The notes under the pieces are model-generated. The model ran no database searches, was not told the DNA's origin, and was given only the letters and a program-made list of their open reading frames with translations. A stretch of DNA of 6,064 nucleotides. Origin: Acidobacteriota bacterium (lineage in GTDB: Bacteria; Acidobacteriota; Vicinamibacteria; Vicinamibacterales; Vicinamibacteraceae). Positions 1 to 4,036 of this stretch are shown piece by piece. Both the position numbers and the translations under genes were made by a program. The stretch spans positions 1 through 6,064 of the forward strand of contig JACDAO010000033.1 of NCBI GenBank assembly GCA_013695405.1. Reading direction: 5' to 3'. Position 1 is the stretch's first letter; each line of letters begins with the position of its first letter.

Positions 1-380
1 AGCTGGGTATCGCCCTCACGGAGTGGGAGGACGATGCGTGCTCGGTGCGGTTGCTGTGGCGCGACTTGGTCGCTGGTGGCGTAGGTCACGACCTGTTCTC
101 GGGTCAGGGCCCCCGATGGTGCGAACATGACCAGCGGCACTCTGGTGGGGAGAGTGAAGTTCAATCGCCCGCTGATCCGGTCGTACGCGCGCTCAGCGCT
201 TCGAACGACACGGTCGAGTTCACGTGCGAGCGCAGGCAGGTAGTGGATTTCGAAGTGTTGGCTTTCGGTCCTCAGCCACGGTGATTGGCCCTGCCGGGAA
301 TGCGCTGTGGCGGTTTCTGGTGATAACCACACGCTAACCATCATCAGAGTCAGAGCGAATACGAGCGTTCGCTGGAGCAT
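1..380 (-). CDS. Secreted peptidase-MA-like protein, N-terminal part (cut by window edge)
   Basis: The frame is open from an ATG at 380 to the window edge (126 full codons, no stop), so the C-terminal part is missing. The start is firm: GGGAGG lies 6 bases upstream. Residues 1-26 form a Sec signal peptide: a short basic start (QR), a hydrophobic core at 6-20, and an ATA site giving probable cleavage after Ala26. The mature protein opens with WLRTESQHFEIHY (35-47), a helix rich in charged residues (ARELDRVVRSAERAYDRIS, 52-70) and a beta strand VPLVMFAP (81-88). From memory, this pattern matches the beginning of secreted zinc-peptidase-like (peptidase MA, gluzincin) domains that in Acidobacteriota are often followed by TolB/WD40-like propeller repeats. 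The zinc motif HExxH would lie beyond the edge, so catalytic capacity cannot be judged. It lies 131 bases downstream of the DUF4926 gene. Existence of the gene is nearly certain; the family is moderately sure. Confidence 0.85.
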   Translation of the reverse strand, partial: MLQRTLVFALTLMMVSVWLSPETATAHSRQGQSPWLRTESQHFEIHYLPALARELDRVVRSAERAYDRISGRLNFTLPTRVPLVMFAPSGALTREQVVTYATSDQVAPQQPHRARIVLPLREGDTQ

Positions 381-511
381 GGTGGTCCTCCCATGGCGAT
401 GGCGATCGGAAGTCTACATCCCTTACCTCACTCGAGGATCGACTCTCGATCTCCCAGCGGCGGGGCACCGGCGCTCACGTGCAGAAGGTTCAGGCCGCGC
501 GCCGGAACGGA
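381..511. other. Intergenic region with a small palindrome
   Basis: These 131 bases separate the DUF4926 stop from the secreted-protein start. They hold a 15-base inverted repeat at 437-451 (GATCGA, CTC, TCGATC) directly beside the self-complementary CTCGAG at 431-436. The gap is long enough for a separate promoter for the secreted protein, but I see no convincing -35/-10 pair. There is no U-tract after the inverted repeat, so it does not read as an intrinsic terminator. It could be an operator or chance. Confidence 0.35.
387..392 (-). promoter_or_regulatory. Strong Shine-Dalgarno site for the secreted protein
   Basis: On the minus strand GGGAGG is followed by the six-base spacer ACCACC and then ATG. 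This is the clearest ribosome-binding site in the left third of the window and fixes the start of the edge-truncated secreted protein. Confidence 0.75.
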
Positions 512-754
512 TCAGGCGCTCAGAGCGCGAACGGCGGGACGGTCGGCTGGTGTGGGCAGGCGAAGGGCGCTCGCCGGCAGCGTGACCACGGCCACAGTGT
601 TGCCGGTCATGTCGAAGAACTCGACCGAGTAGCCTTCTTCGGGCACATCCGGCACGGCGTGCCGCTCCACGACCGTCCCGACATCGCCGGCCCGGAGCCC
701 GCGTTCGGTGACGTCGCGGGTCAGGATCACATCGCCGTACATGTCGAAGGGCAT
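512..754 (-). CDS. DUF4926 family small protein, possible antitoxin or immunity partner
   Basis: An 80-residue soluble protein that reads like the DUF4926 family. The core is DVILTRDVTERGLRAGDVGT (8-27), then a variable loop, then YSVEFFDMTGNTVAVVTLPA (42-61). In this family the N-terminal part, with its conserved Gly-Asp-Val-Gly-Thr-Val, forms a small beta-rich, SH3-like fold (general family impression, not tested here). There is no signal peptide or membrane segment. The ATG lies 3 bases after the TAG of the DUF6883 gene, with GAGG and AGGA purine runs in the end of that gene, so translation is probably coupled. An in-frame ATG at codon 5 is an alternative start. Family members are usually 60-80 residues; the last 14 residues (PTPADRPAVRALSA) look like a non-conserved tail. 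The biochemical role is unknown. The partner assignment to DUF6883 rests on adjacency and on remembered co-occurrence of the two families. Confidence 0.85.
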   Translation of the reverse strand: MPFDMYGDVILTRDVTERGLRAGDVGTVVERHAVPDVPEEGYSVEFFDMTGNTVAVVTLPASALRLPTPADRPAVRALSA

Positions 755-757
755 GTC

Positions 758-1090
758 CTACCTCGGGTACATGGTAATGAACCTGGGCACGTCAGTTCCA
801 GTGTCAACATGCCAAACCGAGCAGAACCGCACGACCCTGCCGCTCGGGGTCTTGATCGGGCCCTCGATCTCGTAAACGACACCGTACGCGTTTTCCGACG
901 TCCGCGTCACGTCGAGCGACAGATGCTGCGTTCGAAGATCCGATTCCAGCCGGTGCGAATCATCCGCCCGATAGCCGACGCTCAGGAGCAATCTCGCTTT
1001 CGGGGCGCCCCGCCTGTGTGACACGTTCAGCAGATAGCCGGTGATCTTCTCTACGGCGATGATAGCGCGAGCGGCGTGTGGAACCGTCAT
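758..1090 (-). CDS. DUF6883 family protein, candidate toxin or effector of a two-gene pair
   Basis: A 110-residue protein without signal peptide or membrane segment. It shows the DUF6883 pattern: an N-terminal strand and helix AVEKITGYLLN (12-22), the basic block SHRRGAPKARLLLSVGY (24-40), a charged helix around 43-53, then AYGVVYEIEGPIKTPSGR (68-85), and a closing strand VVRFCSVWHVDTGTDVPRF (86-104). From memory, this fold occurs both as stand-alone small proteins and at the C-terminal ends of polymorphic or phage-associated proteins, often with DUF4926 encoded next to it. I used the ATG at 1090, since the residues that follow match where family members begin. An in-frame TTG at 1102 would add four residues, and neither start has a good Shine-Dalgarno site. 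Its start lies 35 bases after the ADP-ribosylglycohydrolase stop, so reinitiation from that gene is plausible. The reaction, if any, is not known; no catalytic residue can be named with confidence. Confidence 0.82.
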   Translation of the reverse strand: MTVPHAARAIIAVEKITGYLLNVSHRRGAPKARLLLSVGYRADDSHRLESDLRTQHLSLDVTRTSENAYGVVYEIEGPIKTPSGRVVRFCSVWHVDTGTDVPRFITMYPR

Positions 1091-1125
1091 CTCAGGATGC
1101 AAGGCGTAGGGGTTACTGCAGTCGC

Positions 1126-2097
1126 TCAGGCCCGAAGGGCACTCAGATCTTCACCCAAACGGGTCAGACGATGGTCATTGACCGCTTCGACGATTCCATA
1201 CCAGTCCTCGTTGACCGAGGCGGGGTACCGGGCGCCCAGGACAGAGCCGGCAACGGATGCGACGGAATCACTGTCTCCCCCAATGTTCGCCGCAAGAAGG
1301 ATCGCCAACTCCGCTGACTCCATGAGGGTCGCGAGCGCGATCGCGAGTGGCACGATCGTCAAGGGCTGAGTCGGAGCGTACCGGCGCGCCAAGTCGTCTG
1401 CATTAAGTTCTGGTAATCGGCTCAAGTCGTCGTGGATGGACCTAATAGCTCGCGCGAACACTGTATCCCGGGACCCCGAACGCTTCTGCTCGGCCCTTTC
1501 GCTCGCAATTTGCGCAAAACTTACGATCTCAACCCCCTCCGCGCCATCAATTGCAGCGGATACCGCCGCTGCGGTGGCCGCAGCCGCCGCGAGCGCCAAA
1601 GGGCCTCCGTGGGTCGAGATCGATGCTTGATGCGCCCCTTCAACGATGTCATCGAGGCGGTTTGAGCGGTACAGAATGCCGACGGGAGCCACGCGTATGG
1701 CGGCACCACACCCGTTGTGATCGAGCGTGACTCGTGTCGCGTCGCCCGCCTCGTGGAATTCCCAGAGCGACTTCACGCCGGGATGAACACTCTTCATGCA
1801 CGTGAGCAACTCACGGCCGACGCTGGCATGTCCAACTTCGCCGTCGCGCAAGACCGCCCGGGCTACGGCTATCGTTCGCTCCGTGTCGTCGGTGGTTTCA
1901 CCGAACAGCCACTGGTGTTTCCGATTGCTCGCGTACCTCGGAATGATCGTCCCCGGGCGACCCTCGAATCCGTGGACTCCGCGAGGGTACCAGTGGGCAA
2001 TGCCGTCGCGGTTCAGGTTCTCCGTTTGCTTACCGATGGCGTCCCCTGTCGCCAGTCCCTTGAGCGATGCGAGAACTCGACTCTTCTCTGTTATCAG
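1126..2097 (-). CDS. ADP-ribosylglycohydrolase (ARH/DraG family), probable CTG start
   Basis: Expected to hydrolyse ADP-ribosyl groups from a protein, nucleic acid or small ADP-ribose derivative in the cytoplasm using two Mg ions; the substrate cannot be read from sequence. The family pattern is complete. Numbered from the CTG there are: KGLATGDAIGKQTE (13-26), the metal-binding GETTDDTERT (66-75), DHNGCGAAIRVAPVGIL (126-142), STHGGPLALAAA (161-172), and the second metal site NIGGDSDSVASVAGSVLGA (271-289). Length is 323 residues, normal for the family (about 300-350). No ATG, GTG or TTG lies near the domain start; the CTG at 2097 is preceded by AGGCGGTGAT, close to the ideal AGGAGGTGAT, with 7 bases of spacing. 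A GTG at 2301 would add 68 residues that look non-coding and has no ribosome-binding site. Codon choice includes more ATA, AGT, CGA and GGA than the DUF885 gene, suggesting a different history. It precedes the DUF6883-DUF4926 pair by 35 bases. Confidence 0.9.
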   Translation of the reverse strand: MITEKSRVLASLKGLATGDAIGKQTENLNRDGIAHWYPRGVHGFEGRPGTIIPRYASNRKHQWLFGETTDDTERTIAVARAVLRDGEVGHASVGRELLTCMKSVHPGVKSLWEFHEAGDATRVTLDHNGCGAAIRVAPVGILYRSNRLDDIVEGAHQASISTHGGPLALAAAAATAAAVSAAIDGAEGVEIVSFAQIASERAEQKRSGSRDTVFARAIRSIHDDLSRLPELNADDLARRYAPTQPLTIVPLAIALATLMESAELAILLAANIGGDSDSVASVAGSVLGARYPASVNEDWYGIVEAVNDHRLTRLGEDLSALRA

Positions 2098-2100
2098 GTG

Positions 2101-2110
2101 ATCACCGCCT
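2101..2110 (-). promoter_or_regulatory. Near-consensus Shine-Dalgarno that decides a CTG start
   Basis: On the minus strand AGGCGGTGAT differs from the full anti-16S complement AGGAGGTGAT at one base. After the AGGCGG core, 7 bases (TGATCAC) lead to the CTG at 2097-2095. This places the start exactly where ADP-ribosylglycohydrolase domains normally begin. No standard start codon exists nearby in that frame. Confidence 0.65.
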
Positions 2111-2178
2111 CGGAAACACTGTTGAAGCCTGAACGTAATGGGCGTATGAGGGTCAAGAGCAGCATCTGGTCGGCTGCT

Positions 2179-2209
2179 GGCCCGTTTCAGTGCTTGAGGC
2201 GCACGGGCC
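2179..2209. repeat. Inverted repeat at the end of the short ORF
   Basis: Perfect 7-base arms GGCCCGT (2179-2185) and ACGGGCC (2203-2209) flank a 17-base loop that contains the TGA of the short ORF. There is no T-run on either side, so it is not a standard intrinsic terminator. It could attenuate transcription between the membrane-protein gene and the glycohydrolase, or be chance in GC-rich DNA. Confidence 0.3.
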
Positions 2210-2345
2210 GAACCCACTGCTCGGTCGCCCTCAGCGGCTCCGAGCCGAGGTTCAACACGACCATGCGCTGAAACGTCGCGGCGAAACGCTGTGTCAGCCA
2301 CGTGCGCCGGAGTCCCGGAGCACTACGAGTGCCGACGCGCGTCAT
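2187..2345 (-). CDS. Possible short ORF or gene remnant (52 aa), not recognised
   Basis: From an ATG at 2345, overlapping the last codons of the membrane-protein gene, a frame runs to a TGA at 2187. Its second half, WLTQRFAATFQRMVVLNLG followed by SEPLRATEQWVRPVRLKH, has a natural amino-acid balance and strongly G/C third positions, unlike typical shadow frames. No family is recognised and the ribosome-binding site is poor (GGAG about 13 bases upstream). It occupies most of the otherwise unexplained 225 bases between the membrane protein and the ADP-ribosylglycohydrolase. It may be a translationally coupled small protein, or the 3' remainder of a gene that lost its front part. An in-frame ATG further upstream at 2390 would overlap the membrane gene more. 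A chance ORF cannot be excluded. Confidence 0.33.
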   Translation of the reverse strand: MTRVGTRSAPGLRRTWLTQRFAATFQRMVVLNLGSEPLRATEQWVRPVRLKH

Positions 2346-2676
2346 GACGTCGCCCGCTCCGCCTGAGAGCCCAGACCAGAGGCACGACACCGCCGACGGT
2401 GCCGACCATCGTGGCGGGCGGTCCCATCACGTCCAATGCAGTCGCGGCGACGGTCCCTGCCAGCAACGCTGCTGCGCCGGCAATCACTGCGCTCTTTGCC
2501 TGAGCGCCTTGCGTCCACAGCATCAAGCCGGCAACGATCGAGAGCACGCCGGCTGGTACAACGCAGAGACCGGCGGTAAATTGCGGCGTGCCGGACCCGA
2601 AGTACCGAAATTCCAAAGCGCCTCCCCACCCCACAACCGTCCCTGAGACGACCATCAGCGCTGCGAGCCATCGCAT
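2323..2676 (-). CDS. Small integral membrane protein with about four helices, function unknown
   Basis: A 117-residue protein with four hydrophobic stretches, approximately 3-20, 34-55, 62-83 and 88-104, and a strongly basic tail (ALRRSGRRHDARRHS), which suggests the C-terminus is cytoplasmic. Between helices 1 and 2 is the polar, aromatic segment LEFRYFGSGTPQF (21-33). The ATG at 2676 was chosen because AGGAGAGG stands 9 bases upstream and the first helix starts directly after it. A GTG at 2703 would add nine polar residues (SNQERYPR after the start Met) and would absorb that ribosome-binding site into the coding region. I do not recognise a family. It is transcribed toward the ADP-ribosylglycohydrolase and DUF6883-DUF4926 genes, and the 225-base gap to the glycohydrolase start makes a shared transcript possible but not certain. 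Existence is well supported by hydrophobicity and codon use; role unknown. Confidence 0.75.
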   Translation of the reverse strand: MRWLAALMVVSGTVVGWGGALEFRYFGSGTPQFTAGLCVVPAGVLSIVAGLMLWTQGAQAKSAVIAGAAALLAGTVAATALDVMGPPATMVGTVGGVVPLVWALRRSGRRHDARRHS

Positions 2677-2685
2677 CCTTGGGTA

Positions 2686-2693
2686 CCTCTCCT
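2686..2693 (-). promoter_or_regulatory. Shine-Dalgarno site for the membrane protein
   Basis: AGGAGAGG on the minus strand lies 9 bases before the ATG at 2676 and supports that start over the upstream GTG at 2703. Confidence 0.6.
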
Positions 2694-2700
2694 GGTTAGA

Positions 2701-2725
2701 CACCGCCGCGTGTGACGCGGCAGTG
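2701..2725. repeat. GC-rich hairpin in the leader of the membrane-protein gene
   Basis: Ten-base arms CACCGCCGCG (2701-2710) and CGCGGCAGTG (2716-2725) enclose the loop TGTGA. They pair fully except for one position, which is a G-U wobble in the minus-strand transcript and a C-A mismatch in the other. It sits 25-49 bases upstream of the membrane-protein ATG and just before its ribosome-binding site. With no U-tract it is not a classic terminator. It could influence readthrough from the DUF1080 gene or translation initiation. Confidence 0.45.
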
Positions 2726-2781
2726 CAAGCGCCAACGCGCCGTTCCGCTCAGGGCGGTGCTCGGGCGCTATCGTTCTGCGC

Positions 2782-2795
2782 ACGAACGTGTTCGT
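2782..2795. promoter_or_regulatory. 14-base palindrome, candidate operator
   Basis: ACGAAC and GTTCGT form perfect arms around a two-base centre (ACGAACGTGTTCGT). It lies about 106 bases upstream of the membrane-protein ATG, in a gap with no gene, a plausible place for a dimeric repressor. It resembles Gram-positive LexA boxes (GAAC-N4-GTTC), but the spacing here is two, not four, so SOS control is not claimed. Confidence 0.35.
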
Positions 2796-3003
2796 CGAGA
2801 GGAAAGGCCGTCGATGGCCAAGGCGAAGGTGACGAGACGCGCGCCGAACCGATCCATCCCCCTGACGCGCCGGGCGCCTGCAGGTAGAAGCAGCGAGCCG
2901 CGCACCCACTCGCTGTGTCCCTGTCATGCTCTGAGGCCACCATCGAGTGTACGGCACACGAGGTTGCCATCCGGACGACACCCCGGTCTGGCGCACGGCT
3001 TTG

Positions 3004-3960
3004 CTAGCGCGGGCTCTTCGCAGGCGTTATCACGATGTTGCGGTACTCCACCGGACCGTGATCGCCCTGCAGCAGCAGCGGCCCTGGATCCGCTTCGGCG
3101 CTGTCGAGCGCGCCGCCGGTGATGCCAGGGATCTCCCGGTTGCAGATGACCGTGGTGCCGTTGATCGCGTACGTGAGCATGCGGCCGACCAGCGTGACAT
3201 CCATCGATTGCCACTCGCCCGCCGCGCGGGCCACGTTCTCGCTCGGCGCGATGAAACCGTACAGCCCGCCGAGATGATGTGACGATGGCTCGAGGCCGGC
3301 GGCGTCGTCGACCTGCAGTTCGTACCGGCCCCGCAGGTAGACGCCGCTGTTGGCGCCCTTGGGCACGCGGAACTCCAGATGCAGTTTGAAATCGTCGAAC
3401 TTCCGCGACGTCACCAGGTTCGCGCCGCTCTTGGCGTTCTGCAGGATGCCGCCGACCGCGCTCCACTGGCTGTCGCCGCGTCCGATCGGCTGCCAGCCCT
3501 CGACTGACTTGCCGTCGAAAAGCGTGACAGGGTCGGCCCAGGCCCGTGGTCCTGCCCTCCGCAACGACGGCGCGCGCGTGCCGGACCACGTCACGGTCTC
3601 GCCGTCGCCCATCGTCATCGACCCGCTGATGCGATCGCCCTCGAGGCGCCCCTCGAACGTGATGTCGCGGGGGTTGCTGTCCCACTGTGGCGGGATGGCG
3701 AAGCGAAACGTGCCGTCGGCGAACTCGATCCTGGAGATCGGGCGTGCGCTGCCTCCGGATCCCACGAACTGGCCCACCAGCGTCGCCGTACCGGATCGCT
3801 CGACTTCGAGCCAGGAGGGCGCCGTCTGCGTCCCGCGCTGGACCACGAGATCCCATCTTCCCAGCAGCGCGTCGGATGCGCTGCGCGACTGGGCGAAGGA
3901 CCCCGAGTACCCAACCGCGACGAGCATCAACGCGGCGACGTATGCGACGCGAGCAATCAT
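3004..3960 (-). CDS. Secreted DUF1080 / 3-keto-disaccharide hydrolase family protein
   Basis: A 318-residue exported protein. The ATG at 3960 has AGGAG 5 bases upstream. Residues 1-23 are a signal peptide (MIAR, hydrophobic core 5-17, probable cleavage SFA before QS). Residues about 33-130 form a beta-rich domain starting LLGRWDLVV, with SWLEVERSGTATLVGQF and WDSNPRDITFEGRLEGDRI, resembling a lipocalin-like barrel. Residues about 145-315 are the DUF1080 domain (Pfam PF06439, now named 3-keto-disaccharide hydrolase): LFDGKSVEGWQP, KFDDFKLHLEFRVPKGANSG (187-206), the YELQV strand, HHLGGLYGFIAPSEN (228-242), ITGGALDSAE (280-289) and LLLQGDHGPVEYRNI (295-309). Family members hydrolyse glycosides oxidised at C3 or bind sugars in a jelly-roll fold; the substrate here is unknown. 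It starts 76 bases after the DUF885 gene, same strand, probably co-transcribed. An upstream ATG at 4140 would read through the end of DUF885 in another frame and is rejected. Confidence 0.92.
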   Translation of the reverse strand: MIARVAYVAALMLVAVGYSGSFAQSRSASDALLGRWDLVVQRGTQTAPSWLEVERSGTATLVGQFVGSGGSARPISRIEFADGTFRFAIPPQWDSNPRDITFEGRLEGDRISGSMTMGDGETVTWSGTRAPSLRRAGPRAWADPVTLFDGKSVEGWQPIGRGDSQWSAVGGILQNAKSGANLVTSRKFDDFKLHLEFRVPKGANSGVYLRGRYELQVDDAAGLEPSSHHLGGLYGFIAPSENVARAAGEWQSMDVTLVGRMLTYAINGTTVICNREIPGITGGALDSAEADPGPLLLQGDHGPVEYRNIVITPAKSPR

Positions 3961-3965
3961 GCGTT

Positions 3966-3970
3966 CTCCT
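3966..3970 (-). promoter_or_regulatory. Shine-Dalgarno site for the DUF1080 protein
   Basis: AGGAG on the minus strand, 5 bases (AACGC) before the ATG at 3960. It decides the start in favour of the signal-peptide-bearing form. Confidence 0.7.
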
Positions 3971-4036
3971 CGACTTCGGCGCCGCCGCGGGTCGCCCGTG
4001 GCTGCCGATGGTGTTGGTTCCGACAGGTTCTGGATC

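Larger units (their letters stand above)
2677..3003. other. 327-base gap without a convincing gene
   Basis: This is the space between the DUF1080 stop and the membrane-protein start. The reading frames crossing it on both strands are rich in Arg, Ser, Ala and Pro, lack ribosome-binding sites and show no domain-like stretch. Its content is the palindrome at 2782-2795, the hairpin at 2701-2725 and the ribosome-binding site at 2686-2693. It is the most likely place for a promoter that starts the accessory run to the left, but I cannot point to clear -35 and -10 boxes. Confidence 0.5.

Noticed and set aside
479..1021. 180-codon plus-strand frame opposite DUF4926 and DUF6883
   Set aside because: The minus-strand proteins match two known families with coupled spacing; the plus-strand translation is His- and Arg-rich shadow sequence.
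2098..2301. 68-residue N-terminal extension of the ADP-ribosylglycohydrolase from a GTG at 2301
   Set aside because: The extension looks like shadow sequence, has no ribosome-binding site, overlaps a more coding-like frame, and precedes the normal start of the domain.
2695..2701. GTTAGAC, matching the integron attC core GTTRRRY, beside a hairpin
   Set aside because: The hairpin is on the wrong side of the core, and no partner RYYYAAC element lies at the right distance. The other intergenic gaps also lack attC-like sites, so a gene-cassette array is not supported.
2782..2795. LexA/SOS box
   Set aside because: The arms match GAAC and GTTC but the spacer is two bases instead of the four required by the Gram-positive LexA consensus.
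2655..2996. 113-codon minus-strand frame across the gap upstream of the membrane protein
   Set aside because: Composition is Arg/Thr/Ser/Pro-heavy without hydrophobic or motif structure, no ribosome-binding site, and it overlaps the membrane-protein start.
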